A stretch of DNA of 64,000 nucleotides, taken from positions 2,608,788 through 2,672,787 of the forward strand of contig NZ_CP064786.1 in NCBI RefSeq assembly GCF_017094485.1, given 5' to 3'. Below are positions 41,975 through 50,542 of the stretch, piece by piece. How positions within the stretch are numbered: position 1 is the first letter of the stretch; every line of letters starts with the position of its first letter. The notes beneath the pieces were generated by a model that worked only from the letters and a program-made list of their open reading frames with translations, ran no database searches and had not been told where the DNA came from. The position numbers and the translations under genes were made by a program. The stretch comes from Natranaeroarchaeum sulfidigenes. Its GTDB lineage: Archaea > Halobacteriota > Halobacteria > Halobacteriales > Natronoarchaeaceae.

Positions 41975-43276
41975 TCAGCCGTCTCTGAAAAACTCGTCCT
42001 GCTCGAACGCCTCTTCCTCCCCCTCTACGTCCAGCACGTCCAACGCCGTCACTTCGGCGTCGACGCCGAGCAGTCCAGCGAGACTGGGCTCCGTCCGACC
42101 GTTGTCACTGCTTACCAGCTCCTTGACGTAGAGCCCGCCAGCCCCGTGGAGCTCGATGTCGGCGTGGTGGTCGTCTTCGAGGGCCCCCTCGATCTCGTAG
42201 ACCTCTCGCGTGCGCGTGAGACTCGCGCGGCGGTGGTCGACGCGCTCGGGCGTGTACTGCTCGATCGTCGCGCCCTCTAGCTCGGCGAGTGCAGCCTCGA
42301 ACGCGCCGTTCTCGACCGGCTCCGCGAACTCGACGTCCATCCGGTAGGTCTTGCTCGCTTCGAGTTCCTTGACGCGCTCGACCATTTCGTGGGTGGCGAG
42401 TCGAAGGCCCTCGACTTCGACCGAACCGTCGGCTTCCTCGTTGATCTGTGCTTCCAGCGCCTCGACGTCCGGGCTCCGGAAGCCCGGCTCTTTGACTTCG
42501 GTGACGAAGGGCCGGCCGCGTTCGAGCATCAGCGCGTCGACGTCCTCGCGGCCAGCGCCGTGGAAGACGGCCTCCTCGCCCTCCATCGCCTCGCGGACGT
42601 GTGGCGCGACGTAGCCCTCGACGCTATCGTCGTAGAGGTAGCCGCTCCCGCCGCAGTGATCGCAGTCGATCTCGCCGTCGGGTCCGAGGTCCTTGCCGCT
42701 GCCGCCACACTCCCGGCAGGGCCACTCGGTCTGGGGGATATCGCGTTCGAGCTTTCGGTATCGGCCGTAGACGAAGGCCGGATTGACTTGAATCTCCACG
42801 TCGCCCTCGCGTTCGAGGTTGAGCAGGGCCAGCACGTCGGGGCGCTCAAAGTCGACCATGGTGTCGGTCTTCTGTCCAACGCGCTTGCCGACTTCGCGGT
42901 TGAACTCGGATTTGAACAGTTCGCCCGCGTCCTCGTCGAGTCCGGCGTCTTCCCGCAGCAGGACGTCGTTTTCCTCGATCAGGGGCGGGGTGCGCGTCCC
43001 GACCTGATACGTCTCGAAGTGGATGTCTCCGACCGCCTCGGCGACGCGCTCGGCCCACTCGTCGTACTCGCCACAGAAACCCTCACAGACCCAGCAATCC
43101 TCGGATGGTGTGGGATCGTAGTCAGTATCGTCTTCCAGCGCGATCGTCGTCCGGAGTGCCCGGCCGCGCTCGTCGTTGGTCAGCCCGAAACTCCGATCCG
43201 AGAAGGGCCGCCCGAGACACGCGTCACAGAGCGGTCCCGTCTCCAGGAGCGCGCGAGCGTCGTCAAGTACCGTCAT
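41975..43276 (-). CDS. pus10: tRNA pseudouridine(54/55) synthase Pus10
   Basis: This is a 433-residue Pus10, making pseudouridine 54 and 55 in the tRNA T-loop. The N-terminal zinc/THUMP-like part has C17, C20, C61 and C64 (CDACLGRPF, CWVCEGFC). The catalytic motif GAGREDVDALM places the nucleophile Asp at D245, and GRPFVTEVKEP follows. A DnaJ-like CxxCxGxG pair lies at 187-208, seen in archaeal Pus10. Together with TrmY, 1.7 kb away, it accounts for 1-methylpseudouridine at position 54. Its stop converges on the atp operon. Confidence 0.95.
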   Translation of the reverse strand: MTVLDDARALLETGPLCDACLGRPFSDRSFGLTNDERGRALRTTIALEDDTDYDPTPSEDCWVCEGFCGEYDEWAERVAEAVGDIHFETYQVGTRTPPLIEENDVLLREDAGLDEDAGELFKSEFNREVGKRVGQKTDTMVDFERPDVLALLNLEREGDVEIQVNPAFVYGRYRKLERDIPQTEWPCRECGGSGKDLGPDGEIDCDHCGGSGYLYDDSVEGYVAPHVREAMEGEEAVFHGAGREDVDALMLERGRPFVTEVKEPGFRSPDVEALEAQINEEADGSVEVEGLRLATHEMVERVKELEASKTYRMDVEFAEPVENGAFEAALAELEGATIEQYTPERVDHRRASLTRTREVYEIEGALEDDHHADIELHGAGGLYVKELVSSDNGRTEPSLAGLLGVDAEVTALDVLDVEGEEEAFEQDEFFRDG

Positions 43277-43331
43277 ACCCGTATCCAGTCGGAGCGCGTG
43301 TAACTAGCTTGTGGAAGCCGGTCGTTTCGGC

Positions 43332-44525
43332 TCACTCCAGCCCGGTCACCTCCCGGACGCCGGCGTAGACGCCGTAGCCGATCACAAGCGAGAAAATCAG
43401 GGAACCGATCCACGCGAGCGCGGTGTAGAGAAACTTCTCTCGGCTAACCCCGGCACCGCCCGCGGCGAGTCCCATCCCACCGATCGCACTGATGAATATC
43501 TGATTGAATGACATGGGAATGCCATAGAAGATCCCGATCTGAGCAATGACGAAGGACGGCACGAGGATCGCGACAGAGCGTCTCGGGCCAAGGTCGGCGT
43601 AGTCCTGTGAGAGCGCCTTGATCATACGCGAGGAGACCATCCAGGAACCGAATAGGATTCCGATTCCGCCGAAGATCAGCACGGGCGTGATCGCGACATC
43701 GCCGAGCACTTCGCCAAGCAGCGGGACGAGCGGGCCGACAGCGAGACCGACCTTCCCGCCGCCTGCGGTGAACGCGACCAGTGCGCCAAGAGACAACAGT
43801 AGCCAGCGCTGGGCCCGAATCGGGTCGTAGCGGACGGCCCGGACCGATAGCGCAGAGAGGCCACCGGCGATGACAGCCGTGATACCAAGCACACCGCCGA
43901 TCTGTGGCCCCGGAATCTGCGCCCCGAGCACGGCCGCAATCGACATCTGCTCGTCGGGCGGCCCAAGCAGGAGAAACTCCATGTTGGCGATGACTACCCC
44001 GACGATCACAACGAGCAATGCCGTTGCGATCGTCTCTTTGACGTCGCTTCGGAGGAACTTGGTCGTCGCATACGCGGCAGGCACACCGACAACCGGCGTC
44101 AATAGCCAGTAGAGTCCGATCTCGCCGTACTCCTGCCAGGCCGGTTCTCCACCCATTGCGAGACCAACACCGACAACGCTGCCAGTGATCGCGAACGCAG
44201 TGGCTATCGGATACCCCTTGAAGACCCCCGCAGCGATGTAGATTGCCGCGATGGTGAGTGCAACCGCCGCTGCCAGCGGTGAGAGAGTAACACCACGGAT
44301 CAACCCCTCGCCGACGGTTTCGGTGACCGCCGCACCCTGTAACACCGCGCCGGCGAAGCCGAGGATACCCACGATGAAGGTGGCACGCATCGTGGTGATC
44401 GCGTTCGCGCCGACCGCGGGTGCAAAGGGTGTGGCACCGGTCGATCCCGCGCCAATCGTCCACGCGGCAAAAAGGCTCGCGGCAGCGGCAACGACGAACA
44501 GGAGTCCAGTCGTCAGGTCTACCAT
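43332..44525 (-). CDS. Inorganic phosphate transporter, PiT family
   Basis: This is a 397-residue membrane protein with 10-11 helices. The two PiT repeats are visible as GANAITTMRATFIVGILGFAGAVLQG near the N-terminus and SRMIKALSQDYADLGPRRSVAIL with PMSFNQIFISAIGGMGLAAG in the C-terminal half. PiT carriers co-transport phosphate with protons or sodium. The divergent gene is trmY, across a 413-base region with hairpins. There is no adjacent phoU-like gene, so regulation is not visible. Confidence 0.92.
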   Translation of the reverse strand: MVDLTTGLLFVVAAAASLFAAWTIGAGSTGATPFAPAVGANAITTMRATFIVGILGFAGAVLQGAAVTETVGEGLIRGVTLSPLAAAVALTIAAIYIAAGVFKGYPIATAFAITGSVVGVGLAMGGEPAWQEYGEIGLYWLLTPVVGVPAAYATTKFLRSDVKETIATALLVVIVGVVIANMEFLLLGPPDEQMSIAAVLGAQIPGPQIGGVLGITAVIAGGLSALSVRAVRYDPIRAQRWLLLSLGALVAFTAGGGKVGLAVGPLVPLLGEVLGDVAITPVLIFGGIGILFGSWMVSSRMIKALSQDYADLGPRRSVAILVPSFVIAQIGIFYGIPMSFNQIFISAIGGMGLAAGGAGVSREKFLYTALAWIGSLIFSLVIGYGVYAGVREVTGLE

Positions 44526-44744
44526 CAGTATTTACGTCGGATACACACGGCTCGCCCACACACCCTGTCGGTAGTCGATCGTTCGTTCGACTGTCTACGG
44601 TGGTACCGTCATCTCGGTGGAATATATTCTTTGTCCCGGTGCAGCGAGCCGGCCCTACAGACGGTCCCGTCCCAGCTACCTGTACAGGAACCCGGAGCGA
44701 GTGCTGTTCTACAGGCTGAGCAGGCCGAGTGCCTCGGGGTCGTC

Positions 44745-44862
44745 CGGAAGACTTCGTCTTCCGTGATGACGAGACACTCTGCGTCTCGAACCACTTGACC
44801 CGGAGGCGGTTCACTGTGTGTCGGAATACGCCCATACGATGAGGCAGGGTGGAGCCTTAGCG
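44745..44862 (+). repeat. Stem-loops in the pit-trmY intergenic region
   Basis: The 413-base gap 44526-44938 holds no convincing gene. Within it are a perfect 8-bp stem-loop CGGAAGAC-TTC-GTCTTCCG (44745-44763), a GAGAC/GTCTC stem (44770-44786) and a GAGGC/GCCTC pairing (about 44840-44865). GGCGGTTCAC occurs twice, at 44805-44814 and 44886-44895. The GGAAGAC/GTCTTCC stem also occurs in the tRNA-Phe tail. The role is unknown. Confidence 0.5.
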
Positions 44863-44938
44863 CCTCAATTCAGGTACGGTTCTTGGGCGGTTCACGCCAA
44901 GTCGACGCACATTTTTGTGCCCCCATCGAACCCCGCCT

Positions 44939-45529
44939 ATGCGCCAGTTCATCGTGCACGGTCACGACGCGCCCGTCGAATCGGATTTCGCGCTTTCGGA
45001 TCTCGCGGGCGGGGCGGGTCGCCTCGACGTGCTCTGTCGGTGTGTCAACTCCGCGTTCTTTCTCTCCCACGACATTCGCGAGGACGTCCGCGTCCATCTC
45101 GTCTTGCAGGACGAGTTTACAGTGACGTTCGAGGGGAGCGAGCTCCGCCGGCTGAATCCCGACGAGCGCTCGACTGCGGCGCTCGTCCGCAATGCCCTCG
45201 AAGAGCGCGAGGAGGCGATCGGACACATCCCCGTCGAGACCTCGCCCGGCGTCTCGCTCAGACGGATGGGGTTCGAGGACCTCCTCAACGATATCGAGGG
45301 GACGGTCGTCCAGCTCCACGAGGACGGCGATTCGATCGTCGAGGTTGATGCACCGAGCGATCCCGTGTTCGTTCTCTCGGATCACCACGATTTCGAGCCG
45401 TGGGAGGCCGATCTACTGGTTGAGTACTCCGACCTGCGCGTCCGGCTCGGCCCGGAGCGGCTACACGCCGACCACGCGATCACCGTCGCGCAACACTACC
45501 TCGATACCGACGGTTACACGCGCTTTTGA
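44939..45529 (+). CDS. trmY: tRNA (pseudouridine(54)-N1)-methyltransferase TrmY
   Basis: This is a 196-residue SPOUT methyltransferase starting MRQFIVHGHDAPVESDFALSDL; the block GRLDVLCRCVNSAFFLSHDIREDVRVHLVL is diagnostic. It methylates N1 of pseudouridine 54, the base made by Pus10, using SAM; the knotted C-terminal site includes FVLSDHHDFEPWE. The start ATG 44939 is the family start. It precedes tRNA-Pro by 47 bases on the same strand. The assignment is firm. Confidence 0.95.
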   Translation: MRQFIVHGHDAPVESDFALSDLAGGAGRLDVLCRCVNSAFFLSHDIREDVRVHLVLQDEFTVTFEGSELRRLNPDERSTAALVRNALEEREEAIGHIPVETSPGVSLRRMGFEDLLNDIEGTVVQLHEDGDSIVEVDAPSDPVFVLSDHHDFEPWEADLLVEYSDLRVRLGPERLHADHAITVAQHYLDTDGYTRF

Positions 45530-45576
45530 TACCAGTCCGGAAGCGTTAAAAACGACAGCAGCCAATTCTTGGGTGC

Positions 45577-45649
45577 GGGCCGGTGGGGTAGCTTGGTATC
45601 CTTCGGCCTTCGGGTGGCCGTAACCGCGATTCGAATTCGCGCCGGCCCA
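45577..45649 (+). tRNA. tRNA-Pro (anticodon CGG)
   Basis: This is a 73-base cloverleaf. Acceptor GGGCCGG pairs with CCGGCCC, discriminator A. The anticodon stem CGGCC/GGCCG has loop TTCGGGT, anticodon CGG. The T-arm is CGCGA-TTCGAAT-TCGCG. No intron is visible. Partial copies follow directly downstream. Confidence 0.95.
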
Positions 45650-45929
45650 CTTCTCCCGCATTCCCAACAGGTGAGCTACCGCCTTCGGGTGGCCGTAACC
45701 GCGTCCTCGTGAGCGAAGCGAACGAGGGCAAGCGAGACCGAAGGTCTCGCGTGATTCGAATTCGCGCCGGCCCACTTCTCCCGCATTCCAATACCGCGAG
45801 CGGAGCGAGCGGTCCGGAATGCGGGGAAGTTCATCTAAGGGAATTCGAATAAGACCAGTCGCGCGCAACACAGTGAGCACGTCCGGACGTAATTCGAGAT
45901 TCGCGCCGGTCCTCATTCAGTCCAATCCA
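45650..45929 (+). repeat. Tail of tRNA-Pro: partial tRNA copy with two inserted hairpins, plus a decayed copy
   Basis: The anticodon-arm segment 45606-45628 is repeated at 45681-45703 and the T-arm, acceptor and flank 45628-45664 at 45753-45789 (37 bp identical). Between the two copied halves lie about 50 bases containing the stem CCTCGT/ACGAGG with GAGCGAAGCGA in its loop and the hairpin GCGAGACC-GAA-GGTCTCGC. After an 8-bp GCGAGCGGAGCGAGC-type sequence, a decayed T-arm remains at 45891-45913. There is no gene here. Confidence 0.92.
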
Positions 45930-46862
45930 CTACTTCGGCAACGCATCCCGGATCGCCACACGTTTCACGATCGCAAACCCCGCACAGATGAGCAGAAAGC
46001 CACCGATAGTCGTCAGCGTGAGCCCCTCGTCCAGGACGAGCCAGCCCGACAGCGCGGCAAAGACGGGCGCGACGTAGGAGACGAGGTTGATCTCGATCGG
46101 GCCGAGCCGATCCAGCAGGTCGAAGTAGATGAGAAAGCCGAGCCCGCTTGCGACGATTGCGAGGTAGCCAAGCGCCAGCACGGCCTCGGTCGTCCAGACG
46201 ATCGCGCCCATCGACTCGCCTAGTGCAACGGCGATCAGGTGGGTCAGCGCCGCGCCGACGAGCATCGACCAGGCCTCCATCGTCTCGATCCGCAGCCCGC
46301 TGTCAAGTGCCCGTGTCAGGACCGATCCCAGCGCGAACGACGCCGCAGCCAGGAAGACGAGGAACTTTGCGGTCGTCCCGCTACCGGTCAAGTTTCCGGG
46401 GTCGGGAGCGGCAAGAACGACTACCCCGAGTAGGCCGACAAGCAGTCCCAGTACACCGATCAGTGTCAGTCGTTCCGAGGGGAGAAAGACGCGGGCAAAG
46501 ACTGTCGTCAGGACGGGCGAGAGCCCGACGATGACGGCGGCAATGGCGCTGGTCACCGCGGGGTCGCTCTCGCCGATGAAGAGAAAGGCGTGATAGCCAG
46601 CGATAATCAGTGTCGCGCCGATGGCGACGTCGGCCCACTCGCGCCGACCGCGGGGAATTGGATCGTCGACGGTGTAGACGGCGTATCCCAGCATGACGAC
46701 GCCAGCCACGTCAAACCGGAGCGCGGCAAAGAGGACGGGCGGGAAGTACGCCAGCCCCGCGTTGATCGCCATAAACGCGGACCCCCAGATTGCGGCGAGG
46801 GCGAGAAACAACAGGGTGGTGCGGTATCGGCTCACAGCAAAGCTGGTTGCTGTGGTGGTCAA
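45930..46862 (-). CDS. EamA/DMT family transporter
   Basis: This is a 310-residue protein with ten predicted helices arranged as two five-helix EamA repeats. The first begins LLFLALAAIWGSAFMAINAGLAYFPPVLFAALRF, split by loops, and the second near KFLVFLAAASFALGSVLTRAL. SYVAPVFAALSGWLVLDEGLT is the signature of the last repeat. It is probably an exporter of metabolites or amino acids; the substrate is unknown. It is followed 21 bases upstream by the SDR gene in the same direction, so they may be co-transcribed. Confidence 0.9.
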   Translation of the reverse strand: MTTTATSFAVSRYRTTLLFLALAAIWGSAFMAINAGLAYFPPVLFAALRFDVAGVVMLGYAVYTVDDPIPRGRREWADVAIGATLIIAGYHAFLFIGESDPAVTSAIAAVIVGLSPVLTTVFARVFLPSERLTLIGVLGLLVGLLGVVVLAAPDPGNLTGSGTTAKFLVFLAAASFALGSVLTRALDSGLRIETMEAWSMLVGAALTHLIAVALGESMGAIVWTTEAVLALGYLAIVASGLGFLIYFDLLDRLGPIEINLVSYVAPVFAALSGWLVLDEGLTLTTIGGFLLICAGFAIVKRVAIRDALPK

Positions 46863-46883
46863 AAGCTTGCGAAACCGATCAGT

Positions 46884-47783
46884 TCAGTACCCCGAAAGCG
46901 GCTCTTCCACGTCGAGCCACTCGGCGCTTCGCTCCCAGAGCCGCTGTGCGCCATCCCGGTTTCTCGCTGCACTCGATGGCGTCGTGACGTCCCGCCCTGA
47001 AAAATATCGCCCGGACGTCCCGTCGAGACGGGGCGACACAGCGAGATTGACCAGCGCCGCTGCGCCGTCCTCGACAGACGTGATCCCCGGTACTGCGTCG
47101 AGCTTTGCGAACAGATCCGGTAGTGGGCCGGGGAGAAACCTGCTGAAGCCGCTGCCCGGGATCGCACCCGGATGGAAGCTATTGGCGGTCACGTCGTGGC
47201 CGGCGGCATCGAGCCGGCGGGCGAGCTCCGCCGAAAACAGGATGTTCGCGAGCTTCGAGTGACTGTATGCACCCATTCCGCCGTCGGCTTCGGTCACACG
47301 TTCGAGATCCAACGACGCCCCCTTGTGGGCTGCTGATGCCGTCGTGATGACGCGAGCCTCGGGTGCGAGATGGTCGAGCAGTTCGGCGGTCAGCAGGTAC
47401 GGGGAGAGATGGTTAACGTGGAAGGTGTACTCCACGCCGAGACCCGTCAATCGGTCGTTTCGGAAGAACCCACCCGCGTTGTTCGCGAGGATGTCGAGGC
47501 TCTCTGTCTGCGCCCGGACAGTGGCCGCAAGCTCCCGGACAGAGTCGGTGTTGACAAAGTCAGCCTCAACGAACTGGCCGTCCACGCCGAGTGCGATGAG
47601 TTCGTCGACGACGGCCTCACCTGCCCGTCGATTGCGTCCATGCACGATCACGTCCGCACCGAGGCGACCGAGCGCAAGGGCGGCGTGACGACCGATGCCG
47701 CTCGTCGAGCCGGTAACGAGTGCCTGCGTTCCGGTGCAATCGATATCCGCGAGGCCAGCGATCCGTTCGGGGAGGTTACTCAT
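46884..47783 (-). CDS. Short-chain dehydrogenase/reductase
   Basis: From ATG 47783 (MSNLPERIAGLADIDCTG) the protein has about 299 residues. TGSTSGIGRHAA is the TGxxxGxG cofactor motif, NNAGGFF the structural motif, and S-x12-Y-x3-K appears as TTASAAHKG with YSHSKLAN. The length and the FHPGAIPGSGFSRF segment resemble retinol-dehydrogenase/WW-oxidoreductase-type SDRs acting on lipophilic alcohols or ketones with NADP. Adjacent carotenoid genes make an isoprenoid substrate conceivable, but that is speculation. A start nine codons upstream is less likely. Confidence 0.88.
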   Translation of the reverse strand: MSNLPERIAGLADIDCTGTQALVTGSTSGIGRHAALALGRLGADVIVHGRNRRAGEAVVDELIALGVDGQFVEADFVNTDSVRELAATVRAQTESLDILANNAGGFFRNDRLTGLGVEYTFHVNHLSPYLLTAELLDHLAPEARVITTASAAHKGASLDLERVTEADGGMGAYSHSKLANILFSAELARRLDAAGHDVTANSFHPGAIPGSGFSRFLPGPLPDLFAKLDAVPGITSVEDGAAALVNLAVSPRLDGTSGRYFSGRDVTTPSSAARNRDGAQRLWERSAEWLDVEEPLSGY

Positions 47784-47834
47784 CAGTCGTGTCAGGGACC
47801 GGACGAACAAGAGCCTGCGGTCCTGTCGTCGGGA

Positions 47835-49388
47835 TCAGATCGCGTCAAGCAGGCCCTGCTCGGCGACATCGTCCCGGACCACCTCCGCGACGTGCTCGCC
47901 GCTCAGCAGACACATCGGGACGCCGATTCCCGGGTTCACGTCCCCGCCGACGTAGTAGGTGCGCTCGACGCCCGGCACTTTGAACCCGGGGCGTAGCGGA
48001 CCGGTCTGTTCGAGGGTGTGGGCCAGGCCGAGTGCCGTCCCGCCGAGCTTGTTGAACTGGACTTTGTAGTCGGTGACACAGGCGCTGTGTTCGACCCGGA
48101 TCCGGTCGCGCAGGTCGACGCCGGCGTGTTCCGCGAGACTGTCGAGGACGTCCTCGCGGTACCGCTCGCGTGCCTCCGGACCGTCCGCCAGCTCCGCGGC
48201 GATCGGGACGAGCACGACCATCGTCTCGGCGTCGTCGGGAGCGACGGAGGGATCGGTTCTGGACGGGACGTTGACGTAGTACGCCGGGTCATCGGGCCAG
48301 CCTGGCTCGTCGAAGATCGAGTCGAAGTGTCCGGACCAGTCGGTCGGCAGGACCAGCGTGTGATGTTCGAACTCCGGCAGGTCGCCGTCGATACCGAGAT
48401 AGAGCATAAAGGCCGAGGGGGCGAGGGTTCGGCCGTCCCAGTACTCGTTGCTGTCGCCCATCAGCCTGCCGATCGGCCGGGAGCCGGCCGCGCCGTCGGG
48501 CAGCAGGTCACGCTCGACATGTGCGGGTGGCGCGTTGTTGACCACGCGGTCGTGACTCGTGGGGCCACCACGGTGTTCGACCGTGACGCCGCTCCCGTAC
48601 GGTTTCAGTCCGGTCACTGGCGTATCGGTCCGGATCTCGACGCCCTGTTCGCGGGCGACCGATTCCATCGCCTCGATGAACGACCACATCCCACCCTGCG
48701 GATAGTAGACGCCCAGCCCGTAATCGACGTGGCTCATCAGTGTGTACAGCGCGGGCGTGTTGTACGGCGACCCACCGAGGAACACGAGCGTGTACTGGAC
48801 GAGCTGCTGGAGTTTGGGATGGTCGAAGTACTGGGCGACGTGCTCGTCCATGTTACCGAGGAAGCTCAATCCCTTGCCCGACCGAGCAACGTCGGCGGAC
48901 ACGTAGTCGCGGAACCGCCAGCGGTTGGCCAGCACGAACCGGTTCATCCCGATCTCGTAGGCCTCCTCGGCCTGATCGAGATAGCGCTCGAAGGCTTCCC
49001 CGCCGCCGGGCTCGTAGGACTCGAACAGCTCGGCGGCCTGATTCGGGTCCGCGGGCACGTCGACGCTATCGCCGTCCTTCCAGTACACCCGGTAGTTCGG
49101 GTCGAGCCGTTCGAGTTCGTAGAAATCCGAGGGCTCGTGGCCGAAGTCCTCGAAGAAGCGATCGAACAGCTCCGGCATCAGATACCACGATGGCCCGGTG
49201 TCGAACTGGAACTCCCCGTCGACAAGTTTTCCGGCGACGCCGCCGACCTGCGAGCGCTGTTCGTACACTGTGACGTCGGCCCCATCGCGGGCGAGATACG
49301 CCGCCGCGGAGAGGCCGCCGATCCCGGCACCGACGATACCGATCGAGGTGCCAGCAAGCGAAGTTGTCGTGGATGGTGTCATGGTCAT
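47835..49388 (-). CDS. CrtI-type carotenoid/phytoene desaturase
   Basis: This is a 517-residue FAD-dependent desaturase. The dinucleotide fold VGAGIGGLSAAAYLARDGADVTVYE split over the first 50 residues, SQVGGVAGKLVDGEFQFDTGPSWYLMPELF, and the C-terminal VPGVERTYYVGGDVNPGIGVPMCLLSGEHVAE are CrtI hallmarks. It introduces double bonds into phytoene or a later carotenoid; phytoene desaturase and 3,4-desaturase (CrtD) cannot be separated by eye. The Brp-family gene lies 48 bases upstream on the same strand, so the two probably form an operon for retinal or carotenoid synthesis. Confidence 0.92.
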   Translation of the reverse strand: MTMTPSTTTSLAGTSIGIVGAGIGGLSAAAYLARDGADVTVYEQRSQVGGVAGKLVDGEFQFDTGPSWYLMPELFDRFFEDFGHEPSDFYELERLDPNYRVYWKDGDSVDVPADPNQAAELFESYEPGGGEAFERYLDQAEEAYEIGMNRFVLANRWRFRDYVSADVARSGKGLSFLGNMDEHVAQYFDHPKLQQLVQYTLVFLGGSPYNTPALYTLMSHVDYGLGVYYPQGGMWSFIEAMESVAREQGVEIRTDTPVTGLKPYGSGVTVEHRGGPTSHDRVVNNAPPAHVERDLLPDGAAGSRPIGRLMGDSNEYWDGRTLAPSAFMLYLGIDGDLPEFEHHTLVLPTDWSGHFDSIFDEPGWPDDPAYYVNVPSRTDPSVAPDDAETMVVLVPIAAELADGPEARERYREDVLDSLAEHAGVDLRDRIRVEHSACVTDYKVQFNKLGGTALGLAHTLEQTGPLRPGFKVPGVERTYYVGGDVNPGIGVPMCLLSGEHVAEVVRDDVAEQGLLDAI

Positions 49389-49436
49389 GGCTGTGTAACG
49401 GAGTTCGGGAACTGCAAACCGATCGATGGCGGTCGA

Positions 49437-50477
49437 TCAGGGAACGTACCAGATGCCGCGCTTGAAGTCGAGCCACTCGCCGACGACGACGTGTGGCAGG
49501 GCCACGATACAGATGAAGATCGTGTAGAACGCGACCAGTCCGGGAAGGAGGCCCTGTGTCCCGAGCGGGTTCGGCGCGACGAGCCAGAGCGTCGCCGCGA
49601 CGAGGCCGGTTGCCAGCGCGCCGACGATCAGAACGCCCCAGACGATCGGTACAGGGAGCCCCTGACTCTCATCTGCAGGCTCCTTCCGGTGGGCGGCAAA
49701 GGTCCGGCCGGACTGGCGCATCGAGTACCACAGCGGGAAGTACAGTCCGATCGAGACAACGACCGGGACGGCGGCGAAGTAGCCCACGAGCAGGGAGGTT
49801 TCACCGAGATCCGCGAGCCAGGCCGTCGAGCCCCCGCTGGTGGCGTAGCCCCAGACGAGGTGGGCGACGAGGGCGAGCCCGTACGCGCCCCCGAGGATCG
49901 GGGTCATCAGCTCCATACGGGTATGGAGCGCGCCTACGGCACCCGGGTCGAACATCGAGATCATGTAGGAAGCGAAGCCGTAGAACGTCTCGGGCCAGAA
50001 GACGAGCGGGACGATCATCACCGCGCCACCACGGACGAACGCGGCGAGTCCACGCTGTAGATCGCTTTGTAGGTGATCGCTCCCGACCAGTGCGTCCATC
50101 ACCCGGAGGTCGCCGTGGCCGCCTTTCGCGACCGCCGTGGCGAACGCCAGCGAGAGCGCGATCAGGGGTGTGATGAAAAACAGCGCGATGAACCCGGCGA
50201 CGAAGGTCACGTACATCGCGACGTACTTCGCACCCATGGGGAGCCCGCGCCGCCGAAGGTTCTCGAAGTGCTCGTAGCCGCCGTGTGGGAGGTTCAGGCC
50301 GACCATCCCGACGAGGTAGATGATCATCTGCACTTCCAGAGAGGGGATCGATCCCGTCAGTCCTGCGGCGGCGAAGACGACAAACAGCGCCAGCAACGCC
50401 CCACGGGACGCCTGGATCGTCCAGTTCTCGATCCGTCTCGTCCGTCTTTCGGCGAGTTGCCACGTTCCCGTTCCCAT
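49437..50477 (-). CDS. brp: Brp/Blh family protein (beta-carotene to retinal conversion)
   Basis: This is a 346-residue membrane protein starting MGTGTWQLAERRTRRIENW, with about eight helices. LNLPHGGYEHFENLR and AVAKGGHGDLRV carry the conserved histidines of the Brp/Blh family, which cleaves beta-carotene to retinal, and LPHVVVGEWL supplies the last one. In Halobacterium, Brp supports bacteriorhodopsin assembly. The family aspartate in the usual H-G-x2-D-H motif reads E here (GGYEH), a detail to check. GTG 50486 is an alternative start. It is followed by the CrtI gene. Confidence 0.87.
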   Translation of the reverse strand: MGTGTWQLAERRTRRIENWTIQASRGALLALFVVFAAAGLTGSIPSLEVQMIIYLVGMVGLNLPHGGYEHFENLRRRGLPMGAKYVAMYVTFVAGFIALFFITPLIALSLAFATAVAKGGHGDLRVMDALVGSDHLQSDLQRGLAAFVRGGAVMIVPLVFWPETFYGFASYMISMFDPGAVGALHTRMELMTPILGGAYGLALVAHLVWGYATSGGSTAWLADLGETSLLVGYFAAVPVVVSIGLYFPLWYSMRQSGRTFAAHRKEPADESQGLPVPIVWGVLIVGALATGLVAATLWLVAPNPLGTQGLLPGLVAFYTIFICIVALPHVVVGEWLDFKRGIWYVP

Positions 50478-50542
50478 ACCCCTCACTTAGGAGTGGTATC
50501 GGTTGTTCGGCTGGCTACATTCTGTGGTATTTTATATGCAGT

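Noticed and set aside
45577-45800. Split or intron-containing second tRNA-Pro gene
   Set aside because: The copy lacks the 5' acceptor strand and D-arm, so it cannot form a full tRNA without another transcript; I record it as a tail copy.
48018-50060. 680-codon plus-strand frame opposite CrtI and Brp
   Set aside because: It spans two recognisable minus-strand genes and has no motif of its own.
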